DNA of 64,000 nucleotides. Source: Brachionus plicatilis (Eukaryota; Rotifera; Eurotatoria; Ploima; Brachionidae). The first letter of the stretch is position 1. Every line of letters begins with the position of its first letter. Where the stretch lies: positions 291,478 to 355,477 of the forward strand of contig QEOQ01000460.1 in the NCBI GenBank assembly GCA_010279815.1, in the 5' to 3' direction. A model generated the notes under the pieces. It did not search any database. It saw only the letters and a program-made list of their open reading frames with translations, and was not told the origin of the DNA. Shown here piece by piece: positions 47,945 to 63,470 of this stretch. A program made the position numbers and the translations under genes.

Positions 47945-48974
47945 ATGATCAGCAGGGTTTTTTTTCGAATGCAAAAACATATTTTCTGCATATATTGCAA
48001 TAGATGCTTTTTTTGCTTAATTTGCATATTTGCCTCCATATACCATATGCAATTTGCATATCTTAACTTATTTTTGCATATTTATGCATTATTATTGCAT
48101 ATTTTTGCATATTTATGTATTTTTTTCGCATTTTTTGCGGGCTTTAAAGATAAAATAAATTATTCTTTAATTGGATAAAAAAATGTAAATAAAAAATTAT
48201 GCAATATGTAATAAAATTAACGTATAAAATTATTATTTCTGTTTAAATAAAAAAGTCTCGCATAAAGATGTAAAGATGTACATAACATAATTTATGTACA
48301 TCTTTTTTTAGCGAGATAAAAGGATTGATTCAACCATCAACAAAAATCTTTTTTTGAAATATACAATGTTACTCCAGCGGTTAAACTTTAATGAATTAGA
48401 TTATTTTTTTATTTACTTACTTACTATTGTGTAATAGTTGAATTGAGTGACGCCGATGAACGTGACGAATAGGATTTTTTTTTTGTAATTTAATTGATAT
48501 TAATTAATTATAAGTTATTGTATATAATATTATTTTTTGTTTTTGTCAAATTTCAATTTAATCCAAATAAAACTTTAATTTTTTTGTACTAAAGTCTTTT
48601 AAATTTTACAACATAGAGAAGCAAGCTTTATAATAGCGAGTAACGAGGCGTTAATTTTTTTATTATTTGTATACTGTGTTTTCTTATTAACAAATCAAAT
48701 CCTGTAAAGTTTGAAAATCATCCGCTATATAGATTTTTGTATTGTTTTCTATATATCACACACACATATCTGCTTATTAAGCTCGTTCCTCGCAATAATT
48801 AGATTCAAAACTAATAATTTAGCTGCATTTTTGTGCATATTATTTGCATATAGTTGCATATTATTTGCATATAATTGCATATTTCAAGTTGCATATTTGG
48901 GGAAAACTGCTTGCATATCATGTTGCATATAGTCCCCTCTGAAGTTGCATTGAAAAAAAAACCCTGATGATCAG
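47945..48974. mobile_element. 1-kb hAT-type non-autonomous element of TTGCATAT repeats
   Basis: The element 47953-48966 starts CAGGGTTTTTTTTCGAATGC and ends with the inverse of CAGGGTTTTTTTTTCAATGC. It is flanked by a perfect 8-bp duplication ATGATCAG (47945-47952 and 48967-48974). Both subterminal zones are arrays of TTGCATAT/TTTTGCATA units, and a central hairpin (AAGATGTACATAA...TTATGTACATCTT, about 48265-48310) lies between them. Short open frames inside are by-products of the repeats. Confidence 0.9.
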
Positions 48975-49261
48975 TACACAGTAATAAAAATGAACAGTAA
49001 AAAAGTAATAAACAATTAGTAAATTACAGATACAGGATCAGTAAAAAAATAGCTAAATGATCAATATTAATAATTTTTATTTAATTAGATTTATTTAAAA
49101 TATCATAAAAGTTTAAAATAGAAAGAATAACAATAATTTGCAATATACAGTAGTGATTTGACAATAAAATTTTCGAAAATTCTCGTAATTTTAAGATATT
49201 TTTCATTAATTTTAGTAAAAAAGAAAAATGCCTAAATTTTAGATTTTTTTTCTTATAAAAT

Positions 49262-49336
49262 TATAGTAATAGTAGGACTTTTGAAAAAAAAGTCCGGACT
49301 TGGACTTTACTTGAGAGTTGTGACTTTTAAATAACC
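49262..49336. mobile_element. Truncated hAT-type MITE right end
   Basis: AAAGTCCGGACTTGGACTTTACTTGAGAGTTGTGACTTTTAAATAACCCTG matches the right end of the 5369-5641 element, with terminus CAGGGTTATTTAAAAGTC read inward. No left end is found. Confidence 0.65.
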
Positions 49337-49485
49337 CTGGTCTCTGTTTTAATAATTAAAAAGGGGAACCAGCATAGCAATTGTTTGATTATTAACAATA
49401 TTGAAAATAAACTTATTTAATTATAAAAAATAATTTTTACTATGCAACCATAATTAAAATACTGATCATTTAAATTTTTGGATTT

Positions 49486-49860
49486 AGAGAAAGATGTTTA
49501 GTGGGAGGACTGCGTCATTCTGTTCCATTAGTTGTCAAGCTGGTCGATGAATATAAAGCGTGTTTGGAATCAAGATATGTCGAATACCCGATTCTATTGT
49601 GTACTTGCTATCTTACCATTTCTTCATTCTTTCATAAAATATTCAATACTTAAGTATTTTGCACCTGTCATTACTTACAATTTGTCCATTTTAATTGTCT
49701 TTTATATTATATTTTAACTTATTTTATTTTTACTTTTATCTTATTTTTTCTTAAAATTTTTATTTTATTTTATTTTGATTTTTCTTGATTTTTTATTTAT
49801 TTATTTTTTAATCTGAAGGAGCTTTTGCTCGTCATAGATAAAACAATTCTATTGTTTTAT
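49486..49860 (+). mobile_element. LINE B copy, truncated to the C-terminal end
   Basis: GGAGGACTGCGTCATTCTGTTCCATTAGTTG and the following 130 bp parallel LINE B at 43560-43690 with many substitutions and a broken frame. It ends in T-rich sequence and GGAGCTTTTGCTCG. Confidence 0.8.
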
Positions 49861-49899
49861 TTGAAATAATAAAATTCTTTTTTCCTGAACTATCAAATA

Positions 49900-50060
49900 T
49901 TTTACCATGTCTTAACCTCTAGCTATTTCAACATATCATTTTTAATTTGCTTTTTATTACTTAGACTTAATTATCCTTTTATATTTTTTATTTTTTTTTA
50001 TTTTATTTATTTCTATTCTGAAGGAGCATTAGCTCGGTAAAGATAAAAAAATGAATAAAT
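49900..50060 (+). mobile_element. Second LINE B 3' UTR copy
   Basis: Contains the LINE B 3' UTR (ATCATTTTTAATTTGC and T/A-rich run) ending in CTGAAGGAGCATTAGCTCGG (50018-50037) and an AATAAA-like tail. It follows the previous copy directly. Confidence 0.7.
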
Positions 50061-52210
50061 CATAATACTATCGAAAAAAAAAATCCTGACACTCTTACAT
50101 GAGTGAAATCGAAGGTAAAACGCCAAAAAGAGGTCTTCTTATTCGATTTAATGAATGAAATTCCTGTAAGCAAATTATGAGCTATGTACCTTATATTTCT
50201 AAACTTAATGTGATCTCTAAACTACAGAATTCAAGCTAAGTGCTATTGAATATGATTCAGCATGATTCAAACTTAAAAAATAATTAAAATTTTTCATTTG
50301 TTTTTAAAAAATTGAGTTAAATACGTATTTAACAACGTGTTTAAAAAAAAAACAAAGCATAAAATTCAATATACTAATTCTCCAATAAACCTTAATTAAT
50401 TCAACCAATTTAGGTATGGTCAACAAATTTTTTAAAATAATTTTCCATTTATTGATGTAAAATTGTAAACTAAATTTTAAAATTATAAATTGAATAATAT
50501 TTCAATTCCATATTTTCATGTGTAAATAAAGAGGCACTCTTATCTTGAAGAAAATGTGTTCATAAACAGTAAAATTAATTAGAATTTAAAAAAATTAACT
50601 AGTTTATAGTGTTGGGAATCAATTTCCAATAATCGACTAGCTTTAATACAACTAATTTTTTATTTGAATTTTATCAATCGATCAAAATGGATTTTCAGTA
50701 CTAGCAGTTTATCATTGAAATTAAAATAACAGTAATAAAAAGGAAATAAAAATTATGAATAATTGATTTAAGTTATCATAAAACAATAAGCTATTGAGAG
50801 ACCTTATTTTGCCAGAATTTTGAAATGCTTTTTTAAGTCATTATCTCAAAAAATTTTGAGTCTGGATTTATTGTGCCTACACAAAATAATTTAATATTTT
50901 AATTTCGAAGATTTATCAATGTGTTAATGCAAATCTGAGATTTCTGTAATTTTTCGCAGATTATTTTCTTTTTTAAACAAAAACATTTTATTCTCTCAAT
51001 TAAAAATTGAAAATTTATTGTATGCAATTAAAAACCAAACTTAAGTCGAAAAAAAGACAAATTACCGCACAATGATCCATAAACGAGATAGCGTATTTAA
51101 CACTGTCGAGTCGATCTCATATATATTAATTAAAAGTGTAAAATTTTAATTAATTTTAAATTCAAAATTATTTTATTTTGCTAATATTAATAGATCTATT
51201 TTTTATGTAAAAGGTAAAAATTGTCCTAAAAATATTTAAGAAATTATCATTTATTATCCAATTGTTCAAAATAAAATAAGTTAGATTTTAAAGTTTTTTT
51301 TTAATAAAGCTCATTTTTCTAAAATTTAAATATTATTTTAATAATTCTAAAATATTGTTAAGCATAAGACTCTAAAAAGCATTTTAAAATCCTTGAAATG
51401 CTTAGGAGAAGAACAAATATTTATCTTATTTAAAATAATTAAAAAAAAATCTTTCTTATTTTAAACAAATGAAATTAATTTTAATTTGATCAAATTAAAT
51501 GAGCTTTCTTTATTTCCATCATATCATTAAACAAATTTCTGTGCAATATTTTTTAATTGTTTAAGTGATTTTTTTTTAAAAAATTAATTGTCTTAAAAAA
51601 AATTGGATTTTTTGTAATTTTTGAGTTCTTAGCGAATATTGTTTTGATTAATTTTTTTTGATGGATTAAAAAAAATGATTTATATAATAAAACAATACTT
51701 GCTTAATAAAAATGGATTTAAATTGGAATAAATAAATTAGAAATCAGAAGGGAATTTTTAAAATCGAGCGCTTTAAATTCTTTAGATTTTAATTTCGAAT
51801 TAAAAATCTAAATATTGAAATAATCCTGATTTGATCATTTAAGAAAATATTTTTCTATCGATATATATAGAATAAAGTTTACCTAAATTGCGAGAATACT
51901 TTTCTAAGTAAGAAAAAAAAAGCTGATTTTATTTGGTTATAGCCAAAGTATTTTAATAAAATAGAAATTCCAGACAAAAAATTCAAAACTTTTAGGTAAA
52001 TTCCTCATTATTCAAAATGAAATTATTGTATAATTTAAATTAAAGAGAAGATTTCAAAATTATCTAATTCCTGGCGTTTTCGAATGCAAAAACAGCAAGG
52101 GTACGAGTGCCTAACAACCAAGTGATAGATTGTAAGTTATCTTGGGGTCAAATTATAACAACACACAAGAAACCTTAATTATTAATAATTTAATTTGTAT
52201 GTTTACATTT
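50061..52210. other. AT-rich intergenic region upstream of the CDKL gene
   Basis: No exon is seen. TAGTGTTGGGAATCAATTTCC at 50608 looks like a hAT-type terminus, but no partner end was found. From 52070 on, composition becomes less AT-rich, consistent with a promoter. Confidence 0.35.
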
Positions 52211-52227
52211 GGTTTCCATGGCAACGC
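52211..52227 (+). promoter_or_regulatory. RFX X-box-like site upstream of the CDKL kinase gene
   Basis: GGTTTCCATGGCAACGC fits the RFX/DAF-19 X-box (GTnrCC-AT-rGyAAC) with at most one deviation. It lies about 640 bp upstream of the kinase ATG and about 230 bp upstream of a candidate leader-exon donor (TGCTCAG|GTAAG, 52447/52448). X-boxes mark ciliary genes. Confidence 0.5.
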
Positions 52228-52862
52228 TGAATTTTGTTTGCATTTCCATTTTCTTTAAGTCGGGTTTCTTTTTTTATCAAAAAGCAAAAATAGCTCTATT
52301 TGTTTTCTTTTAAATTCCTATCGGCCATCGGCTACGATGTATTTTTGGTGCAGCAGTCTCGTTCTTGTCAATCAAAAATCAGATAAATTATCAGTTCAAG
52401 TTGTTCGAATAAAAGATTGAAACTAAAAAAATGTTTCTTTTGCTCAGGTAAGATTTTAAAGACTCTGTCCAAATACGCGCCTACATTCAAATCTAATTGA
52501 TTCGTCAATTTTTTAAACATTCTTAAATTAATTGTTTTCCATAAACTTAAAAGCTTGTTTTTTTCTTGCTTCAGGCTGTAAACTTCGGAACAATTAAATC
52601 GTTTAATTTTTTTAAGTTAAAGAGTCTTGAGTTCTATTAATAAATTTTGATTATGTTTATGACGCTGATTTTTAGTTAAAGATTCACGATCGATAATTAA
52701 ACAGTATTAATTATATTTTGATTTGCATGGATAAGGTATAATTTACGATCAGATAATTAAAAAGTACTAAAAAAATAATCATAAATATTTTCATTTTTAA
52801 ATTAGATAAAAAATTTGTTAGATTTTTATTGATGTTTTTAAAAATTTGATGTAATTTCAAAG

Positions 52863-56105
<3,243 letters not shown>

Positions 56106-56338
56106 ATTTCGGTGATTTTTTTATTTTTAATTCTAATAAACGTTGTTCTCATTTTTTTTTTATTTTTTAATTAAAATTTCATAAGTTTATGATAAAAAAT
56201 TCTTCTAAGAGTCGATCAATATGACGCCTGTGCTTGGCTTAGAACTTGAAGAATTAAAAAATTTGATGCATATTTAAAAATTTTAGAATTCAAGTACTAG
56301 TGAGTTTATTTGAGATTTGAAAAATTAGAATTAGCAAA

Positions 56339-56563
56339 ATGGCCAAACGATCAACACCAAGTACATCAACTTTGCCAATAGAGCAGCATCGGAAACAAAT
56401 TGGTAAACAAGAGAATAAAGTAACGCGCAATCGAGTCAAAGATATCAAGAAAAAAAATGTCCAAAAAAAGACCGTGCAGAATTTTAACTCATATTTAATC
56501 GTATTAGCTACCTTTTTAGCTTTGCTTTTTGCAGCTTATTTAATTGTCTATTTAATTAATTAA
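56339..56563 (+). CDS. TRIQK: TRIQK-like small single-pass membrane protein
   Basis: Single-exon frame of 74 residues starting at an ATG in AAAATGG context. The N-terminal half is basic and has the signature repeated QxxK/R motif (EQHRKQIGKQENK, about 20-32) that names the triple QxxK/R motif family. A C-terminal hydrophobic segment (about 52-73, YLIVLATFLALLFAAYLIVY) is one transmembrane helix. Vertebrate TRIQK is about 86 residues, ER-located and of poorly known function. It lies 230 bp downstream of the CDKL stop on the same strand and converges with the next gene. Confidence 0.85.
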   Translation: MAKRSTPSTSTLPIEQHRKQIGKQENKVTRNRVKDIKKKNVQKKTVQNFNSYLIVLATFLALLFAAYLIVYLIN

Positions 56564-56613
56564 TTAATCAATTAATTGATTTTATTTTGAATTTAAAACT
56601 TTATTTAATAAAT

Positions 56614-56916
56614 TTATTGAGATCGTTCTTCGAAAAATTTGGCAACTAAAGCCCCTGATATTATTCCAGTTAGAATAGCGATTACTTTGAAACTTGGACT
56701 AGCCTCCGGGTAAATAAATGCACTTTGAATTCCGCTTCCGATTCCACCGCATAGTCCACCATAATACAGACCAAATCCTTTCAAGTGTTTAATTGAAGTG
56801 AATGTCCCAATTATTAGACCGATTCCTGCGCCAGTTAAAGTAGACAAAAATACATTACTTGTCAAAACTATCCCGGGGATAATTTCTCTTGACTTTTTGC
56901 TAGTGATAAGAAACAT
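56614..56916 (-). CDS. Small glycine-rich multi-pass membrane protein, unidentified
   Basis: A minus-strand frame of 100 residues with three hydrophobic segments (about 13-37, 50-66, 72-93) full of Gly/small-residue packing motifs (GAGIGLIIG, GLYYGGLCGGIGSGIQ, GIISGALVAK) and a polar C-terminus FFEERSQ. It starts at an ATG followed by a basic segment, with no signal-peptide cleavage pattern. Such Gly-rich helical hairpins are typical of small mitochondrial or ER membrane proteins, but I do not recognise the family. It ends 50 bp from the TRIQK stop on the opposite strand, and its start faces the CoA synthase gene across about 260 bp, so a shared promoter is possible. Confidence 0.65.
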   Translation of the reverse strand: MFLITSKKSREIIPGIVLTSNVFLSTLTGAGIGLIIGTFTSIKHLKGFGLYYGGLCGGIGSGIQSAFIYPEASPSFKVIAILTGIISGALVAKFFEERSQ

Positions 56917-57178
56917 TTTTTTTTTAAATGATAATTATTTTTCGAACATAATTTTAAATACTTTAACCTAAAAATAAAGTCATTCTATTAATAAAATAAA
57001 TTTTAAAAATTTCAAAATTTTAAAATTCAAATGTTATTTTAGTTTACCGGTTCTAACTAATACCTCAGTTTATGTTAAGATGAATAACTAGGATTTTTGT
57101 TATAATAGATTTTTTTTTTATTTACCAAAGTCGAATATAATAATAAATTTCGAAATTTTTCAATGATTTATTTTTGAA
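56917..57178. promoter_or_regulatory. Bidirectional promoter interval
   Basis: 262 bp separate the divergent starts of the small membrane protein gene (-) and CoA synthase (+). TATAATA-like tracts are present, but the DNA is so AT-rich that none is diagnostic. Confidence 0.3.
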
Positions 57179-58868
57179 ATGGGTTCTAATTCAAAAAAGA
57201 CACTACTTCTCCTATCACAAACTTTGAATGACTTGAAGTCGAATCTGAAGCCCCTTGTTGAAGAATCACTCAAGTATACAAAAAATGAACTGTTTGTTTA
57301 TATTAATCCAAGTCTGAAATCACATCTCATAAATCCAACAATCGAGCAAACGTTGATACAGGACCGATATAAACTAAAACAAATAGTAAACCAATTCTAT
57401 CAATACTCATTTAAGATAAATCCGGAAATTAAAGTCACCTGTTTGTTGCACAATGTTCATCAAGTGACCAGATCAGTTTGTGTCGAGTCAAAATTTAGTT
57501 ATGACCAAATTTTGACTGATTTTCTACTTGAAAATCTAGAAAATCAATTGGACATATTTTTAAGCCAGCACCTGCCAAACATGGAACCAAAAAAGATAAA
57601 TTTTACTCAATTGGTCATAAGTAAAAATTGTGAAAATAGTCAAAATGAAGCTTCAGAATTCGACATGATAAAAAAAAACAAAGTTTACAGGAATTCCGTG
57701 ATAGGTGGTACTTATGACCGGCTTCATCCGGGCCACAAAATTTTGTTGTCAGAGTCAGTTCTGTTAACCAAAAATAAATTATTGATCGGTGTATCAGATG
57801 GTGAATTATTAAGTCGTAAAAAATTATCAGAATTAATTGAAAATTTTGATAAACGTTGTGAAAATTTAAAGCGTTTCTTAGCAATTGTGAACCCAGATTT
57901 GAATGTTGTTACACAAAAAATAACTGACCCATATGGACCTTCGATTACGGAGCCCGATTACCAGTGCATAATTGTCAGTCGTGAAACAAGTTCTGGTGGC
58001 GAGAAAGTAAATGAAAAGCGAGTTCAAAATAACCTGAATAAATTGGACATACATATTGTTGATTTGATCAATGATGAAACCAGCACCTTTGTTGATAATG
58101 CTGGTGATGAAATAAAAATTTCTTCTTCTAATCAACGGCGCAGACTTCTCGGAACTCTAATAAAACCGCCTTATGTAAGAATTTTTTTATTTTATTTAAA
58201 TAGTAATATAATTTAATTTAAATTTCATATAATAGATTCCCTATGAAGAAGGAAAACCATATGTAATTGGTTTGACTGGTGGTTTGGCAAGTGGTAAGTC
58301 CCACATAATCAAAGACTTGGAACAATTGGGGGCTGCTGTCGTCGATTCAGATAAGCTTGGCCATAAAGCCTATGATAAAGGAACTGATGCGTATTATGAA
58401 ATTATTAGAGTGTTCGGTAGCGATGTTCTGGATCAATCAGGGGATGTAAATCGCAAAATATTGGGTAAAAAAGTATTTGATTCGGCAACAGAAATGAAAA
58501 AATTGACTAATATTGTTTGGCCCGAGATAAGACGTCTGAGAGATATTGAGATAAAAAGACTGTTTAATGAAGGAAATAAAATAATTGTAGTTGAAGCTGC
58601 GGTGATGCTTGAGGCAAAATGGCACGAGAATGTCAACGAAATTTGGGTTGTTTTTGTACCTGAGGAGGAGGCAATTAGCCGGGCAATGGAAAGAGATGGA
58701 TCAAGCTTGGATAAAGTCAAGAAAACCTTGAGATCACAGATGCCTAATGCAGAAAAAATTGAGTATGCAAATGTTGTTTTTTGTTCTTTGTGGGAAAGAA
58801 AATTCACTATTAAACAAGTTGAAAAAGCATGGAATTTATTATTAAAAAGAACGACTATTAATGGTTAA
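57179..58868 (+). CDS. COASY: Bifunctional coenzyme A synthase (PPAT-DPCK)
   Basis: Exon 1 is 57179-58174 and exon 2 is 58236-58868 (61-bp intron, phase 0), 542 residues; human COASY is 564. Residues 1-170 are a diverged N-terminal extension. The phosphopantetheine adenylyltransferase domain begins at GGTYDRLHPGHK (176-187), the nucleotidyltransferase HxGH motif, and includes LLIGVSDGELLSRKK and a SRET segment. The dephospho-CoA kinase domain begins at the exon 2 boundary with the P-loop TGGLASGKS (346-354), followed by DSDKLGHKAY and MERDGSS. The known role is catalysis of the last two steps of CoA synthesis, 4'-phosphopantetheine to dephospho-CoA to CoA, at or in mitochondria. The fused arrangement is the animal form. 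Confidence 0.96.
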
Positions 58869-61296
58869 TTTTTAATCTCCAAAAATTGTTTTCTACCAAT
58901 TTTAATTGAAATACATAAATATTTTAAAATTAACTAAAAAAAATAGTTTAAACCTTTTTGTTATAAATCCAATTCGGTTTAATTATTTTTAATAAAAAAA
59001 AAAGAATTTTATAAAATTAAATAAATTATTATTTTCAACATCAAAAATCATTAATCGTATTAAATATTTTAATTTTTTTTATTCTAATAATCAATACTAA
59101 TATTCAATTAAAAAATGTTATTTTGTTATTTGTTATTTTTTCGAAATTAATCAATTTTTGTTAAATTTTATAAATTTAAATGGTAAATTTTTGAACCTTT
59201 TTTTAAAAAAATTTTATCAATAATGTTCTATATCAAGGAATAAACATAATCTAAAAAAATAATAAAGAGTAATTAAAAAGATTTTTAAAAAATCAATTGT
59301 GTAATTAAATAATTAAAATGCAGTTATGAAAATAAAAGAATTAACGTTTTCTTTTTTGAAGTTATTAATAAATATTCGATAATTTTTAATTAGTTTAAAA
59401 TTTATTTTAATTCAGAATCTTCTTTTACCTAATTTCTTTTTGAACTTATGAGATCATTTGGCATGTTTAAAAAAGTTAAAACGGAAAATAAAAATATCTT
59501 TTTTCAAAAATGGTCGCATCGTAGCCTAAACTATATTTCTTTTCGACCTTCAAAGTCCGCTGTCATTTAATTTGTAAAATTTTTCTAATTACTGGCGCAA
59601 TTAAATTATTTTTAAGAGAAAATACATCTGCTGAAAACTTAATCACTGCATGGTTAATTCTATGAAGAAATGGAAAGACTCGTTTTTGTAAAGAAAATAA
59701 TATTGTTTATTCCTTTTTTCAACGTCTTAATAAAAAGCTTTTAATTTAGAAATTAATAGTTTTTATTAAGTTCATAATATTAATAGTTCATATTTCAATA
59801 ATAAAAAATAGTGTTGTTGCCTTAAATATTCTCTTTTTTATGACATAAAAACATAAATTAAAAAAAAACACTATAAAGACAAAGCTTTTATAGTTATATT
59901 AGAGTGCAGGGAGAAAGTTCCTTAGTTAAATACTTTGACAAAATGATTTATCTGACCAAAAAAATTTGAATCTTCAAAAAATTATGTCATACTCTAATTA
60001 CAATCTTTAGAAAAAAAGATAAATTCAAATAAGGAATTCATAGAAGTTTCAATTAAAAAATTGAAAAAGATAAATTGATTATTTTATTCTAAATGAAGGT
60101 GAGATAGAAACTTAAATTAGTAAAATTTTAGTATATTAACGAAGATTTATAATTTCAAGTCAAATTTTATGTTCATGTCGTGCCGAATAAATCGATACTG
60201 TTTAGCTAAATAAAGTACCTAAATTTTGATTCACAATTAACATTAACATTTTCATATGTCGATTTAAAAAAAAAATAATTTAGTTTGGTAAAATGAACAA
60301 TGGATATTTAATATTTAGAAAAAAATATTAATTAATAAGAAATAAAAAAAAATTCTTATCCATAAATTTATTGTTTAAAGTTTTGTAATATTTTGAGATA
60401 TAAGGGTTGTCATTTTTTTAGCAATTTATAACAGATATATTTTTTACTCATAAATGTGATCTCAAATATTAGGAGGATCAGCTGGTTCATGATAAACTTT
60501 TGGTTCATAAATTTGGATTGTTTCATCAATTTTCCCTAAATTGAAAAACAATATCTTCAAATTCATGTAAATTAGTCAAGAGTGGCTCGAGCCTTTTCTT
60601 CTTTGTGATCAATTTACTTAGGACTATAATTAATACGAGATGAAAATTTTTTTAATCAAGTTAATTTTTTTTTATTTGGTGTACTAAAATTTTAATAAAT
60701 AAAATTAATTTAATTTGACTAAAAAATTTTTTTTAATTTTAGCTAAAAAATTCATTCTATTTATTTAACACGATATTTATTTTAATAAGTTAAGAGGAAC
60801 AATCGAAAGATAATACTTATTCAGACAAAAATTTAAAAACTTAAGTACAATCGTTGTATTTAAATTATTCCGATTATTTATTAAAATAAATCTAGTATTT
60901 TAATTTTTAAACAACTTCAATTTAAATAAAGAATTAAAAAAAAATAAAAAATTTTTTTTTTAAATAATTAATATATTTAATTAATTAAAATAAATATCTT
61001 TAAATTTCTTTGATAACATTTGTAAAAAATAGCTGATATCCTAAAAAATGTGTTAAGTCGAGGTGTTTAAGAAAACCTTCTTATTTTTTACAAATAAAGC
61101 CTTTCATCACAAAACAGACAAACAAGTCTAATTTTTGATTATCTCAATAAAGTGACCAAATTAAACTTGAGAATTTCATTGAAGTTTCTTAACTGCTTTT
61201 TTTTTTATAAAAAGAATAAAAGATAAATTTTAGACAAATATCTTTTTATTTTTTATTCAAAAATATTTGCTAAAAAATTTATTTCTCGCTTCATGA
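58869..61296. other. AT-rich intergenic region with one coding-like relic
   Basis: Apart from 60462-60623 (minus) I see no gene, repeat array or transposon end. Confidence 0.4.
60462..60623 (-). pseudogene. Coding-like exon fragment with a frameshift, unidentified
   Basis: On the minus strand, after an acceptor TTAATTATAG, the frame reads LITKKKRLEPLLTNLHEFED and stops at 60528-60526. A +1 shift continues as GKIDETIQIYEPKVYHEPAD and ends at 60462. Both halves look like real protein, so one base appears lost or a splice is hidden. Family not recognised. Confidence 0.35.
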
Positions 61297-61901
61297 TTAT
61301 TTTCGAATCATTTGGGCAGCGATGCGATCTAAATCACGTCTGCCCTGTCTGCTCAAGACACGTCCTCCGCTTAAATAAAGCATTTTCAGTAAAATTTATT
61401 TAAAAAAAAAATAGATTTAAATTAGATTTACCGTTCATTTTTTTCAACTAATTTTACATTTTCCAAAGATTGTAAAGCTTTACGGATGATATTTGATGAG
61501 GCACGGCAAAAGTGACCTGGCGCGACTCCGTTTCTTTTGTGTGCTTTAAGAAAAATCTATTAAATTAATTAAAAGAAAAAAATTGTTTTTCTCACCTCCG
61601 AAAACTTTAGTAAAAGCACCAACTCCAGCTTGTCTAATGTACAAATGTCTAGCGATCGATGCACATCTGGTATAGAACCAATCTGGGTCAGTTGGAGCTA
61701 ACTCATTGAAAGCACCTCCTTTAACGAGATCGTTCCATGCTGGCACTTTTAGTTTACCAGTTCTAAAGCAAAAAATATTGAACTGAATATTATCATTATA
61801 ATTTTTTGAATCTACTTTTTCAAGAAAGCAGCTACTGCTTTAACAAGCTGTTGTTGATCTACGTCTTTAGCAGAAATTCTGTTGCCGGTTTCCAATGACA
61901 T
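61297..61901 (-). CDS. RPS19: 40S ribosomal protein S19 (eS19)
   Basis: Four minus-strand exons: 61901-61816, 61762-61596, 61543-61432 and 61369-61297, all with GT/AG junctions in matching phase. They give 145 residues, exactly the usual length. Recognisable blocks are [60 protein letters not shown] and [20 protein letters not shown]. The known role is a small-subunit head protein needed for 18S rRNA maturation. The start ATG lies 18 bp after a TTTTTAG acceptor, indicating a 5' UTR intron or trans-splicing, and a CTTTTCC tract near 61980-61973 may be the 5' TOP transcription start. Introns are 52-62 bp. Confidence 0.98.
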
Positions 61902-63356
61902 TCTTTAGAGTCTTTTGCCTAAAAAGATCAAAATTAATTCGGATGCTTAAAGATGAGTAGGCGGAAGGACACTGGAAAAGCGCACCAACATTAAAAAAGA
62001 GAGAGAAATTATTTTTTCACTAAGTATAAAAACTTAACCATGCTTTTTTTCTATATTACTTAAAACCTTGACACTGGATTTAAATAAAAGTATGATTTGC
62101 TTTTTGTTTAATTCTGTTCAAAAATTAGTACATGGCATGGATGGTTCAAAACTAGAAATAGACTATACGTGTGTAAGATGGAGTTTGGCTTAAAGCGTGC
62201 AAATTTTTATTTTTATTTTGCATTTTTTAAAAAAAAATTTTCTTGAAAAGATTGACTTAAAAAGACAAAAAATTAAAATTAGTTTTTATAATTTTATGAA
62301 TAAATTTCTAAATTTTTTTGAGCCTTCTCTGACATGGTTAAACATTCTTAAGTTATTACCAGCATCTTGAATGTCTAAATAGTCTTGGAAATAATTCGTG
62401 GACCATAATAAATATATATAAAAATAAAGCGTATTTGCTTGTTCGATATTGTAGCCCAATAAACTGGAACACAACTTGGTGCATGCAATTAACATCATCA
62501 CATCCATATTAAAGCATTTGGCCGAAATATAATTAAATAATTTCAAAAATTAAATATATTTTTATTATTTTTTTTAGTATTCTATCAGTATATATGTATC
62601 AAATGCATTATTCAAAAAAATAATTTTATGGCGTGTGCTAATAATTGATTAACTAAAATAACTGATTTTTCAACAATTTTACTAGATCAATATAAAAATG
62701 ACTTACTTTTCATAAAATTACTTAATTAATTTAAAAATGTGAATTTATTTTAAAAATAAGGTTTGATGCAATGTTTTCTAATATTTAATTAAATTTTAAG
62801 AATTGAAGAAAATTAATTTTTTATTTTTCTTTTTTAAAAATTTTTGTTTATCTCTTGTCCCTATATGAACCGAATTGTAATAAACAAAGTATTATTGAGA
62901 TCTAAATTAGAAATCAGATTACAGAACACATTTTTCATCAAAATTCATATCATAATATTTTAAATTATTCAATTGTTGTCCTAATTTAAAAAAAAAAATC
63001 TAATTGTAAAAAAGATCTTTCTCTGGCTCAAAAAATTGCTAAAAAATCAACTTAAACGTCTATCTGCTGATTTTTAGTTTTTTTTTTAATAAGTAATATA
63101 ATTTTAATGAGAATTAGAAAAATTAATAAGAATAATATCAGTTATGCAAATTTAGGAAAAAAAAATTTTTCGTAAGTAATTTTGGTTAAAAAATAATAAA
63201 TCGCCATTTTTTATTATTGGCAATAATTTCAAATATCAAGTGCCAAATTAAACAAACAAGAGATTGAGGTATTTAGTGGATCAAATATTTATTTTAAACA
63301 CATTGTTTTTTTAAATTAAATTTTTTTTGTTGTTTATGTTTGACAGTTTTTAATTT
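61902..63356. other. Noncoding interval upstream of RPS19
   Basis: Includes the RPS19 leader (61902-61985). A minus-strand frame at 62507-62286 begins MDVMMLIACTKLCSS and ends in KKFRNLFIKL; it has natural-looking composition but no splice sites or family match. Confidence 0.35.
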
Positions 63357-63470
63357 ATGGGAGACGAAATGGCCCATTTAATAATTCTCAGGAAAGGGGC
63401 AACAATAGATTTAAAGCGTTTAAGTTCAAGTGTAAAATTTGGTAATTCAAAAGAAAATTTTGAAGATTAA
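63357..63470 (+). CDS. Short coding-like exon, unidentified
   Basis: ATG 63357 opens MGDEMAHLIILRKGATIDLK followed by RLSSSVKF. A donor (G|GTAATT) lies after 63441; otherwise the frame stops at 63468-63470 after 37 residues. The alternation of hydrophobic and Lys/Asp residues resembles the first strand and helix of a ubiquitin-like fold, but this is weak. It may be exon 1 of a gene continuing right. Confidence 0.35.
   Translation: MGDEMAHLIILRKGATIDLKRLSSSVKFGNSKENFED

Noticed and set aside
47953..48932. Cys/Phe-rich open frames of 70-77 codons
   Set aside because: They are translations of TTGCATAT repeat arrays inside a transposon.
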